Part shown: in pieces, positions 6,473 through 14,376 of the stretch | Position numbering within the stretch: the stretch's first letter is position 1 | Layout: each line of letters begins with the position of its first letter | From: Bacteroidota bacterium | GTDB lineage: Bacteria; Bacteroidota; Bacteroidia; SpSt-205; S141-50 | Direction of reading: 5' to 3' | Length of the DNA stretch: 19,738 nucleotides | Assembly (NCBI GenBank): GCA_015490695.1 | Contig: WFXK01000175.1 | Location: 1 to 19,738 of the forward strand | Position numbers and translations under genes: made by a program | The notes under the pieces: generated by a model | What the model saw: the letters and a program-made list of their open reading frames with translations, nothing else | Told to the model about the DNA's origin: nothing | Databases searched by the model: none

Positions 6473-7183
6473 ATGAAAGCCTTGCTATTGTTTTTCATTT
6501 TTTGTAGCGCGTATTGTCAGACTTTATTACGCATTTCAGGGAAGTATTATCCCTTAGATAATACGACAAAGACGACTGAAATACAGGGATGGCTATGGAT
6601 GCAGCCTATGCCGGGGCGGAAAAACCACGTAGAAGGCTTTTTCATAGATAAACACATCCATTTCTTTTGGGGAACATGGTTCAAAGGACTTTACTATCCT
6701 ATGAAGTTTGTTACTATGAATCCTTTTTCTCAACACATTGACCGCATAGGGAGCCGAGACTACAATAGCAGCAACTACCACTACGTAGGCTATCGTTCCA
6801 TAAGTGACGACCTTACCCTTTGTTATCAATGGCAAGGCGAAACGATAACGACGCAATCTCGTTGGGCCGGTAGATTCCGAAAAGAAAACAATGAAATCAT
6901 TCTTTTGCCCATTAATGAAAAACAACTTTATGCCCGTATCCTGCACGATACAGCAACCTGTAAAACAGGTGTGATTTACTTGCTATTAACCCAACAAAAT
7001 CAAAACACCTTTAAGGGCAAAGGGTTTGAATTAAGAGAAGATGTTAAAGGGGACGAAGACCGCCTCGCTCCCCTCCCTCAAGAATTTACCTTCATCTTCC
7101 AATCGTATGAAAATATAGAAGTTCAAAGTAGCCATCCTTTCTGCAATATTGTGGGGAACTACAAAAGAGAAAAATACTTTTAG
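6473..7183 (+). CDS. Secreted protein of unknown function
   Basis: I do not recognise this 236-residue protein. It begins with a short, very hydrophobic signal peptide (residues 1-15), with probable cleavage between Cys15 and Gln16. The pattern resembles other exported proteins in this window, where Gln follows the cleavage site. The residue before Cys15 is Tyr, so a lipobox is unlikely. The mature part is rich in Tyr, Trp and Phe, suggesting a beta-rich fold, for example WLWMQPMPG (40-48), FFWGTWFKGLYYP (64-76) and LCYQWQGE (116-123). Mature cysteines are at 117, 163 and 224. No enzyme motif is visible. GT9 begins 6 bp downstream, so it probably heads that operon. A periplasmic or outer-membrane-associated location is inferred. 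Confidence 0.75.
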   Translation: MKALLLFFIFCSAYCQTLLRISGKYYPLDNTTKTTEIQGWLWMQPMPGRKNHVEGFFIDKHIHFFWGTWFKGLYYPMKFVTMNPFSQHIDRIGSRDYNSSNYHYVGYRSISDDLTLCYQWQGETITTQSRWAGRFRKENNEIILLPINEKQLYARILHDTATCKTGVIYLLLTQQNQNTFKGKGFELREDVKGDEDRLAPLPQEFTFIFQSYENIEVQSSHPFCNIVGNYKREKYF

Positions 7184-7189
7184 TGCTTA

Positions 7190-8086
7190 ATGAAAAAAGA
7201 CCTTTTAATCATTAAATTAGGAGCAGCGGGTGACGTTGTGCGCACCAGCGTCGTGCTACATTTATTTAAATTTAAAAAAGTAGACTGGCTCACGCTTCCT
7301 CCTCATCAGCAACTTCTTCCCCAACAATACCCCTATTTATCTTTTGTCACTCCAGAACAAGCACTTAAAAACCATTATCGTTTAGTTTTGTCCTTAGATG
7401 AAGAGGAAACCATTATGGAGCTCTTACCACAATTAGCTAAAGACCAACTCATTGGGGTTTTCAAAGAAAACGGGCGTTACTACTATACCGAAGAACTTGC
7501 TCCTTGGTTTGATATGAGTTTAGTCTCTCGTTATGGACGTCAGCGGGCAGATGAACTAAAATGGAAAAATCGTCGTAGTTATCAATCTTTTTTATTTGAA
7601 GCCTTAGGATACAAGTTTCAAAAAGAACCTTATTTAATTAATGAACAAGTACGATGGAAGCCTATACCCAAACGCATTGGCATAGAGACCCGTGCAGGAG
7701 AGCGTTGGCCTACAAAACGATGGAATCAGTTCCCCCAATTGATTCAATACCTTCAACAACAAGGATTTGAACCTTTTGTCTTTCAACAACGCCCTACCCT
7801 ATTGCAATACCTGCAAGACATCGCCTCCTGCGAATTCCTCATCACAGGCGATTCACTATGCATGCACATCGGATTAGCGTTAAAAATTCCTATGTTAACC
7901 TTCTTCACATGCACAAGCCCATGGGAAATTGAAGACTACGGCGTTATGAAAAAGATTGTCTCACCCCTCTTAGAAAAAGCCTTCTATAAAACGACTTACA
8001 TGAAAGAAGTCTTAGACGCTATTCCTTTATCGCATGTTATTGAACAATTTCACGAACATTATAAAAAATTCTATCCTGAGTCATGA
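7190..8086 (+). CDS. Glycosyltransferase family 9 (heptosyltransferase-like)
   Basis: A 298-residue GT-B fold protein. The N-terminal motif IIKLGAAGDVVRTSVVL (7-23) is typical of GT9, the family of ADP-heptose:LPS heptosyltransferases. The C-terminal donor-binding half shows RAGERWPTKRW (168-178) and the signature ITGDSLCMHIGLALKIP (218-234) followed by TSPWEIEDYG (242-251). It is somewhat shorter than E. coli WaaC/WaaF (about 320-350 residues), mainly in the N-terminal half. It probably adds a sugar to lipopolysaccharide core at the inner face of the cytoplasmic membrane. The actual donor cannot be read from sequence, and no other LPS gene is in the window. The end overlaps the next gene by four bases (ATGA), pointing to coupled translation. 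Confidence 0.87.
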   Translation: MKKDLLIIKLGAAGDVVRTSVVLHLFKFKKVDWLTLPPHQQLLPQQYPYLSFVTPEQALKNHYRLVLSLDEEETIMELLPQLAKDQLIGVFKENGRYYYTEELAPWFDMSLVSRYGRQRADELKWKNRRSYQSFLFEALGYKFQKEPYLINEQVRWKPIPKRIGIETRAGERWPTKRWNQFPQLIQYLQQQGFEPFVFQQRPTLLQYLQDIASCEFLITGDSLCMHIGLALKIPMLTFFTCTSPWEIEDYGVMKKIVSPLLEKAFYKTTYMKEVLDAIPLSHVIEQFHEHYKKFYPES

Positions 8087-8538
8087 AATTTTATTACATT
8101 TTACTTTTTTTCATTGTCTTTATAAGTTGCACTAAAGGACCTTATCCCATTGAATATGGTAGAAACAAATGCCATTTTTGTCAACAAGTTATCAAAGATG
8201 CTCGTTATACTGCTGAAGTGCTTCACCAAAGTGGGCGTTATTATGTTTACAACACTATAGAATGTATGTTAAAGGAAGCGATACAAAATCGTTGGATAGA
8301 TTCGCTTTCTTCTTATGCGCTTTTTGTAAAAGATTTTTTACAGCCTCACGAAGGGCATTTTATAGAAATCCGAAGAGCGGTTTTGGTGTACAATCCCCAT
8401 TATACAAACGCCGTACAAGGACATTTACTTGCGCTAAGTCATGAGGAGCAAATAGCCCGTTTGCAAGGAGAAAGCATAAAGCTTTCTTTTAAAGCAGTTT
8501 TAGATAGTTTAGCGCAATGGCATTTTTTGAAATATTAA
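8083..8538 (+). CDS. NosL-like lipoprotein
   Basis: A 151-residue putative lipoprotein. Residues 1-15 are a hydrophobic signal ending FIS, with Cys16 as likely lipidation site; the lipobox is weak (Phe at -3). The mature part begins with a CxxC pair, KCHFCQQVIKDARYTAEV (29-46), and contains YNTIECML (56-63), matching the layout of NosL, a Cu(I)-binding outer-membrane lipoprotein needed for NosZ maturation. Classical NosL has CGM after the pair; here the Met position is Val36, so copper binding may differ. No nosZ, nosD or other copper gene is adjacent. A general metal or redox role is as likely as nitrous oxide reduction. It overlaps GT9 by 4 bp and tgt by 22 bp. Confidence 0.72.
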   Translation: MKFYYILLFFIVFISCTKGPYPIEYGRNKCHFCQQVIKDARYTAEVLHQSGRYYVYNTIECMLKEAIQNRWIDSLSSYALFVKDFLQPHEGHFIEIRRAVLVYNPHYTNAVQGHLLALSHEEQIARLQGESIKLSFKAVLDSLAQWHFLKY

Positions 8539-9650
8539 AGGAGGACAAACATACTGCAGCACGAGCAGGGATTTTACATACCGCCCATGGTGATGTTCCT
8601 ACACCGATTTTCATGCCTGTTGCTACCAGAGCTGCCTTAAAAGCTGTCCCCCATCACGAATTGGATAAAAAAGTTCAAGTCCCTATACTACTAAGTAACA
8701 CTTACCATTTGTATCTACGCCCCGGTACTAAAATCTTAAAAGAAGCAGGAGGATTACATCGGTTTATGGCATGGGAAAAAGCACTGTTAACCGATAGCGG
8801 TGGCTTCCAAGTCTATAGTCTGCAAGCTCTTACAAGCATTAACAATGAAGGCATCACTTTCCGTTCTCACATAGATGGCTCACCTCACCTTTTTACCCCA
8901 GAAAAAGTAGTAGAAATCCAACGCATTATCGGTTCAGACATCATGATGGTTTTAGACGAATGTGTTGGCTATCCTTGCTCTTATTCCCAAGCCAAACAAG
9001 CCTTAGAACGAACCCATTTATGGGCACAGCGTTCTAAAAAACATTTTCTCCAAACCCAACCCCTCTATGGATTTGAACAATATCAGTTTGGTATTGTGCA
9101 AGGAAGCATTTATAAAGATTTACGTAAAGCCTCTGTTGAGTTCTTAACTTCCTTAGATTTTGATGGTTATGCCATTGGCGGTTTAGCCGTTGGCGAAAGT
9201 GAAGAGCAATTGTATGAAATCACCGGTTTTACAGCGGACTTGCTTCCTAAGGATAAACCCCGTTATTTAATGGGCGTAGGAACTCCTTATAACATTCTCC
9301 GCTGCATTGCCTTGGGTATAGATATGTTTGATTGTGTGATGCCTACAAGAAATGCACGTCATGGCGGGTGGTTCTTCAGCGACGGCATACGAAACCTAAG
9401 CAATGCAAAATATGCCCACGACTTCTCCCCCATAGACCCCAACAGCGAACTGGAAGAAGATAAAAGGTTTTCTAAAGCCTACATCCGCCACCTTTATAAA
9501 ACAGGTGAATTGTTAGTCTACTATTTAGCCTCCCTCCATAATTTATGGTTTTATTTGCATTTAACGAAACAGGCGCATTATCATATTCTCCAAGGTACTT
9601 TTTACGAGTGGTATCAAGAGATGCTTCCTAAGGTTGGGAGGAAGCAATGA
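8517..9650 (+). CDS. tgt: tRNA-guanine transglycosylase
   Basis: The 377-residue enzyme exchanges guanine 34 of tRNAs with GUN anticodons for preQ1, a step of queuosine synthesis. Seen in the sequence: FMPVATRAALKAV (32-44), LTDSGGFQVYSL (91-102) with catalytic Asp93, GGLAVGE (221-227), RYLMGVGTP (249-257) and FDCVMPTRNARHG (271-283) with nucleophile Asp272. The zinc site is altered. Where E. coli Tgt has CxCxxC, this protein has Ser310, Leu312 and Asp315. The fourth ligand, His341 in LHNL, remains. The start at 8517 is set by the match to the family's N-terminus and lies 22 bp inside the NosL-like gene. The perfect AAAGGAGG at 8537-8544 lies after the start and serves no visible downstream start. 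No queuosine gene is adjacent. Confidence 0.95.
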   Translation: MAFFEILKEDKHTAARAGILHTAHGDVPTPIFMPVATRAALKAVPHHELDKKVQVPILLSNTYHLYLRPGTKILKEAGGLHRFMAWEKALLTDSGGFQVYSLQALTSINNEGITFRSHIDGSPHLFTPEKVVEIQRIIGSDIMMVLDECVGYPCSYSQAKQALERTHLWAQRSKKHFLQTQPLYGFEQYQFGIVQGSIYKDLRKASVEFLTSLDFDGYAIGGLAVGESEEQLYEITGFTADLLPKDKPRYLMGVGTPYNILRCIALGIDMFDCVMPTRNARHGGWFFSDGIRNLSNAKYAHDFSPIDPNSELEEDKRFSKAYIRHLYKTGELLVYYLASLHNLWFYLHLTKQAHYHILQGTFYEWYQEMLPKVGRKQ

Positions 9651-9673
9651 AAAAGCGGGGTATTACTTATTCG

Positions 9674-12334
9674 TTATTCCAAGACAATATAGCGCCTAAA
9701 CAACACAGAAGAACGAACCGCCATATAATGCGCATCCAAAGGATAAAACCTTAAAAGCGAAGGTAATGTAATAGGTGTCGGAATCGTTAACAACATTAGT
9801 GCTTGATGCCCAAGACGTTTGCCTACAACGTAGTTTGAAGTAACCGCTTTAATCGTTTCCCACGGAATAGAAAAGTATTGGGAAAGGGAATCAACAAATA
9901 ACAGATACCACTGTCCTTTTCGTTTTACTGCATAGAAATCCTTAGAAAGGGGTTTTATTGCTTCAAAGCGCATACCTTTAATGGCTTTGGCACGCTTTCC
10001 CTCTATTTCATACAATTGAACTTCCCCTTTGTGAGCCCACAAATAAGCCTTCTGCCAATAAAAGATAGAATCATAGCGCGGCGGCAATAAAACCTTTCCA
10101 TTCTTAAGTGCCCACCCCCATTGACGACTATAAACCCTGCCTTCAGGGTCTATATAACCTGCTTTAATAAAAGGATAACCCACAGGCGTTAACCCCCCAG
10201 AAGGTTCATAAACAGTTCTTACTGCTTCTTTGCCTGAAGTATCTATGAAAACCCAACGATAACCCTTTGTGTTTTTTCGCCTCAATAGCGTTTTTTCTAT
10301 TTGGACATGAAAAATGCCTTTATAATGCGCATCATGTATGTTGATACCCCATAAAGAAGGCGATAAAACAATCTTGCCATTAACATCTATAATTCCATAG
10401 CGTTGTTGTTGTTGAAAATAAGCAAAACCATTATAGAAAGAATAGGTCCGTTCATAGAATTGAGAGGTAAGCAACTGACCCTGGTTAGTTAACCAATTCC
10501 AGCCTTGTGAAGTACGAATTACTGCTCGTCCCTCCGAAAATTCATGGATTGCTAAGATGTTCCAGTGATTTTCCCAACGATGCTCAGGATAAAAATACAA
10601 TTGCCAACGATGCCCTAACCAAAAAGCAATATATCCTTCACCAAGATATTTTACTTTCCCTACACGACAAATCACTTTTTTCTTAGAACGCACTTTTAAA
10701 TTCCATATATACCAACAAGAGCGTTCTAATACTAAATAATAAGGAAATTCTAAAGCGATAACACTATCTAAGGTATAAGCGGTCTGAGGACGTAAATCCA
10801 AATCACATATAGCATAGCCATCATTTTTTTCCATAAGTATCCATTTCCCTGTAGCTTCTTTGAAAATATATTGTTCTCCACGATGAGTACTTTGGTATCG
10901 CTGTAAGCCCGTGTTTATATCATACAAACGCATGCCTTGTTCATCATAGCACAATAAAAAATTATTTTGCTGCAGTTCCCAAAAATCACAGCTGTCTATG
11001 ATAGTTTCTTTTCGTAGGTCTTCAATGTAAAATCGTTGTGGTCCCTTTGTAACGGCTAAGGTTGCATAGATGGCAATAGGTTTATGATTAAGGCGGTAAT
11101 GAAACAGCTGCGGACCTTTAATAAGAAGGAATTTTCCTTGGTGCGGTACAGCAATAAAAGTGTCTGATAATTGCTCTATCCATTGATTGGGGAAGGTTTT
11201 TACAAGGTTCAGTGCACTATCTAATAGCACATAAACAAAAGAAGTTTGGGTAGAAATCCGCCATTCTTTTAGCTGTTCTTTTTGTAAATAGGTATAGGGT
11301 TGTTTGAGTTGAACCATTATAAAGCGGCTCCATGCGAATACTTGGTCAAAGATAGCGGGGAAGGGTTCTCCGTAAAGGGGATGTAAAATACTCCATTTTT
11401 GCCCCCTTTGGATTTTCCACCATTGATAATTTAAATAAGCGATGTTTTTATAACGGGGTAGTTGAATACGGTTTCCAAGCGTATCTATAAGTCCCCATTG
11501 TCCACCGCGGAAACGTCCTTGTATACGTTGCCCACCGACATTATAAGGGGCATAACCATTGGAAAAGACACCAATAGAGTCGTAAATAAAAGAGCATAAC
11601 AGCCGTCCTTGTCTGCTATCTGCTAAAGCCCACTTCCCCCGAGCATACAAGGCAATTAAGCCCTCTTTAACAATCCGCCAATAACGAACCGCAATAGGTA
11701 ATAAAGGCTTCCCTTCGAGGTCTACAACCTGCCATGTACCATACGAAGGCACATACCGCAACAGCGTATCCCGATATAAATCAGCATCTTCACTTAAAAG
11801 GAGTAATCGTTGAACTACTGCAACCGATTTAAAAATTTTTTCATTTAACAAGGGGAGGGCAACTTTATATCCCTGTGAACTTGCAACAATAGAAACAGTA
11901 GCATCTAAAGAAGTAGGTGTATAAATTTCTCCTTTGGGAGAAAGGAAAAATTGTTGTTTCTTTTTAAAAAACATCCAAAGTTGCCGATAATAGATAGGGA
12001 CTACTGAATCTGCTCCAACGGCAATACGTTTTCCTTGTTTTGTAACAAAATGCCAACCTTCTTCATCCTCAACAGCAAAAAAATGCATAAATGTTGGATG
12101 AATTCGCTTATAAAGAGCTGGGGTAATAATTTGAAAAGGCTCTACACGTAAAATACCTAAACGTCTTTGCTGTTGAAAGAGATAATAGGGATGACTTAAA
12201 TAATGAAGCATTTCAAATTGAGGTGAGATTAAGGTGTCCTTGTTTTTTAACAATCCCCATCGTCCTTGATATTGAAAAGGCACGTATTGGGCAAGGGTCC
12301 ATCCACAAAATGTGAAAAATAAAATTTTCCGCAT
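9674..12334 (-). CDS. Large secreted WG-repeat protein
   Basis: An 886-residue exported protein built from diverged WG (KWG) repeats, a Bacteroidota-rich family of unclear function, thought to form beta-propeller-like or solenoid surfaces. The signal peptide is MRKILFFTFCGWTLAQ (1-16). Clear repeat cores are GRWGLLKNKDTLISPQFEML (24-43), GKWALAD (233-239), GGQWGLIDTLGNRI (277-290), GQKWSIL (311-317), GWNWLTNQGQLLTSQFYE (611-628), RYGIIDVNGKIVLSP (645-659), WGWALKNGKVLLPPRYDSI (739-757) and KGQWYLLFVDS (806-816). Between 330 and 600 the repeats are too diverged for me to place. No anchor, sorting domain or enzyme motif is seen at the C-terminus. It stands alone, converging on tgt with a 23-bp gap and diverging from the OmpA-family gene. 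Periplasmic or cell-surface location is inferred. Confidence 0.85.
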   Translation of the reverse strand: MRKILFFTFCGWTLAQYVPFQYQGRWGLLKNKDTLISPQFEMLHYLSHPYYLFQQQRRLGILRVEPFQIITPALYKRIHPTFMHFFAVEDEEGWHFVTKQGKRIAVGADSVVPIYYRQLWMFFKKKQQFFLSPKGEIYTPTSLDATVSIVASSQGYKVALPLLNEKIFKSVAVVQRLLLLSEDADLYRDTLLRYVPSYGTWQVVDLEGKPLLPIAVRYWRIVKEGLIALYARGKWALADSRQGRLLCSFIYDSIGVFSNGYAPYNVGGQRIQGRFRGGQWGLIDTLGNRIQLPRYKNIAYLNYQWWKIQRGQKWSILHPLYGEPFPAIFDQVFAWSRFIMVQLKQPYTYLQKEQLKEWRISTQTSFVYVLLDSALNLVKTFPNQWIEQLSDTFIAVPHQGKFLLIKGPQLFHYRLNHKPIAIYATLAVTKGPQRFYIEDLRKETIIDSCDFWELQQNNFLLCYDEQGMRLYDINTGLQRYQSTHRGEQYIFKEATGKWILMEKNDGYAICDLDLRPQTAYTLDSVIALEFPYYLVLERSCWYIWNLKVRSKKKVICRVGKVKYLGEGYIAFWLGHRWQLYFYPEHRWENHWNILAIHEFSEGRAVIRTSQGWNWLTNQGQLLTSQFYERTYSFYNGFAYFQQQQRYGIIDVNGKIVLSPSLWGINIHDAHYKGIFHVQIEKTLLRRKNTKGYRWVFIDTSGKEAVRTVYEPSGGLTPVGYPFIKAGYIDPEGRVYSRQWGWALKNGKVLLPPRYDSIFYWQKAYLWAHKGEVQLYEIEGKRAKAIKGMRFEAIKPLSKDFYAVKRKGQWYLLFVDSLSQYFSIPWETIKAVTSNYVVGKRLGHQALMLLTIPTPITLPSLLRFYPLDAHYMAVRSSVLFRRYIVLE

Positions 12335-12346
12335 AAAAGGAATTTG

Positions 12347-12355
12347 CTAATTTAG
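12347..12355. promoter_or_regulatory. Possible shared -7 region in divergent intergenic gap
   Basis: The only intergenic DNA (44 bp) between the two divergent genes contains CTAATTTAG, nearly its own reverse complement. It gives TAATTTAG on plus (24 bases to the ATG at 12379) and TAAATTAG on minus (12 bases to the ATG at 12334). Each matches TAnnTTTG at 7 of 8 bases. No -33 TTG sits at the right distance on either side, so support is weak. Confidence 0.3.
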
Positions 12356-12378
12356 GCGGTTGAATTTAGTAAGAGATT

Positions 12379-14376
12379 ATGATAGTGCGTTATTGTGTTG
12401 TAATGTTGTTATGTGGAATCACCTATGCGCAAGTTGTTCAGTGGGCAAGTGAAGTAATAGACTTTTCTTCTCAAATGGATATTAAACAATTTTCCGCTAA
12501 ACAAGCCTTAGGAGAACCCAATTCTTTACCCCAACAAGACGGATTAAGTCCATGTGCTTGGCTACCCAGTAGCAAAGATAGCGAAGAAGAATACTTGTGG
12601 GTAGGGTTCAAAAAACCGATGCGTATTCGTCAAATCGCTATCGCAGAAAATTGTAATCCTTCTGCCGTGTATTTAGTAGAAGTTTTTGATACAGAAAACA
12701 AAAAACATGTGGTGTATAGAGCAATTCCTGAAAAATTACCTGTCAAAGGGAGAATGCTCAATATCTTTCTGCCTTCTTTAACCCCTTATAAAGTCAAATC
12801 GGTGCGGGTTTGGCTGGATTGTAAAGCTGTTAAAGGATGGAACCAAATAGATGCTATAGGTATCAGCCCTTCTACCGACACCATAAAAGCACAAATTAAT
12901 TTTATCCCCGGCTTAGGCCTTGTCTTTGCAGAACCCTTAGAAGCCATTAACTCTCCTTATGATGAATTAGGACCTGTGATTTCCTTTGATGGAGAAGTAC
13001 TCTACTTTACTCGGAATAATCATCCAGAAAACATGGGTCCGAAGAAAAAACAAGATATTTGGTATGCAAAGCGCAAACCCGATGGTAGTTTTGAACCTCC
13101 TAAGAACCTAGGTCCTCCGATTAACAACGAAGGACATAACTACATTTGCAGCATTACTCCCGATGGCAACACCATGCTTTTAGCAAACATTTATTTACCC
13201 AATGGTGAAATGAAAAAAGGAGTCTCCTTAAGTCATAGAACCGAAAAAGGATGGAGCTTTCCTAAACCCCTTAAGATAAAAAACTTTTACAATAAACACA
13301 AGTTTGGAGAGTATTTTCTTTCTGCTTCAGGAAGAATTTTACTACTATGCATTGAAAGAGATGATTCTTATGGAAGTAAGGACATTTATGTATCGTTTTT
13401 ACAAGAGAATGGTACTTGGAGCGAGCCGAAGAATTTGGGTCCTATAGTAAACACTGCACACAAGGAAATATCGCCGTTTTTAGCGGCTGATGAGCGCACA
13501 TTGTATTATTCTACTGCTGGGTTAAGTGGTTTTGGTCGCAGCGATATGTTCATGACTCGCCGCTTAGACGACACATGGACCAACTGGACCAAACCTATTA
13601 ACTTAGGTCCTATGATAAACAGCAAAGGCTGGGACGCCTATTATAGCATTCCCGCCTCAGGAGAATATGCTTATTTTGTTACCCAAACCGAACACAATAG
13701 AAGTGACATCTTCCGAATTAAACTCCCTCCAGAATTGCGTCCCCAGCCTGTTTGCATCGTAGAAGGCATAGTAAAAGACTCCGTTTCGCAAAAACCCCTC
13801 TCTGTTAAAGTCTACTATGAGTCACTAACCCAAGGGAAACAACTGGGTTATGCTTACTCCAATCCAGAAGACGGACGTTATAAAATCATTCTCCCAGCGG
13901 GGGACCTCTATGGATTCCTTGCTGTTAAAGAAGGCTACGTTTCAGTAAGCCAATTCTTAGACTTACGTAATTTGAAAAAATTTAAAACCATTCATCAAGA
14001 CCTATCGCTTATTCCCATAGAAAAAGCAAAGCGCGTTCGCCTCAATAATATCTTTTTTGAATCAGGAAAAGCAGAATTAAAGATGGAATCTACTGCTGAA
14101 CTGCAACGCTTAGTTGCGCTATTGAAAAAGTATCCTAATTATCGGATTTTGTTAGAAGGGCATACCGATGACGTAGGCGACGAAGATTATAACATGGATT
14201 TATCTATTCGCCGCGCTAAAGCAGTAAGAGATTATTTAGTAAAACATGGTATAGACCCCAGTCGTATTACTTATAAGGGTTATGGAGAAACCCGTCCTTT
14301 AGTTCCGAACGATTCCGAAGCCCATAGAGCCATTAATCGCCGCGTAGAATACACTGTAATCATTGAAGAGGAATGA
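12379..14376 (+). CDS. OmpA-family envelope protein with PD40 propeller
   Basis: A 665-residue multidomain protein with signal peptide (1-18, ending TYAQ). Residues about 22-163 look like a discoidin/carbohydrate-binding-like beta sandwich (YLWVGFKKPMRIRQIAIAE, 72-90; WNQIDAIGIS, 154-163). PD40/TolB-type propeller repeats follow, about 190-448: LGPVISFDGEVLYFTR (197-212), ICSITPDGNTMLLAN (256-270), ISPFLAADERTLYYST (364-379), YYSIPASGEYAYFVT (421-435). A carboxypeptidase-regulatory-like domain (about 458-542) leads to a C-terminal OmpA domain (about 556-661) with EGHTDDVG and LSIRRAKAV. Asp597 and Arg612 correspond to the OmpA residues that bind peptidoglycan diaminopimelate. The protein is probably a periplasmic or outer-membrane-associated peptidoglycan anchor. 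It overlaps the next gene by 4 bp (ATGA). Confidence 0.9.
   Translation: MIVRYCVVMLLCGITYAQVVQWASEVIDFSSQMDIKQFSAKQALGEPNSLPQQDGLSPCAWLPSSKDSEEEYLWVGFKKPMRIRQIAIAENCNPSAVYLVEVFDTENKKHVVYRAIPEKLPVKGRMLNIFLPSLTPYKVKSVRVWLDCKAVKGWNQIDAIGISPSTDTIKAQINFIPGLGLVFAEPLEAINSPYDELGPVISFDGEVLYFTRNNHPENMGPKKKQDIWYAKRKPDGSFEPPKNLGPPINNEGHNYICSITPDGNTMLLANIYLPNGEMKKGVSLSHRTEKGWSFPKPLKIKNFYNKHKFGEYFLSASGRILLLCIERDDSYGSKDIYVSFLQENGTWSEPKNLGPIVNTAHKEISPFLAADERTLYYSTAGLSGFGRSDMFMTRRLDDTWTNWTKPINLGPMINSKGWDAYYSIPASGEYAYFVTQTEHNRSDIFRIKLPPELRPQPVCIVEGIVKDSVSQKPLSVKVYYESLTQGKQLGYAYSNPEDGRYKIILPAGDLYGFLAVKEGYVSVSQFLDLRNLKKFKTIHQDLSLIPIEKAKRVRLNNIFFESGKAELKMESTAELQRLVALLKKYPNYRILLEGHTDDVGDEDYNMDLSIRRAKAVRDYLVKHGIDPSRITYKGYGETRPLVPNDSEAHRAINRRVEYTVIIEEE

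Noticed and set aside
4959..7183. AAA+ ATPase plus secreted protein as an anti-phage or toxin system
   Set aside because: No nuclease, protease, deaminase, pore-forming or toxin motif is present in either protein, and the surroundings are housekeeping genes.
9651..9673. Terminator between the convergent tgt and WG-repeat genes
   Set aside because: The 23-bp gap contains no inverted repeat with a stable stem and no T-run on either strand.
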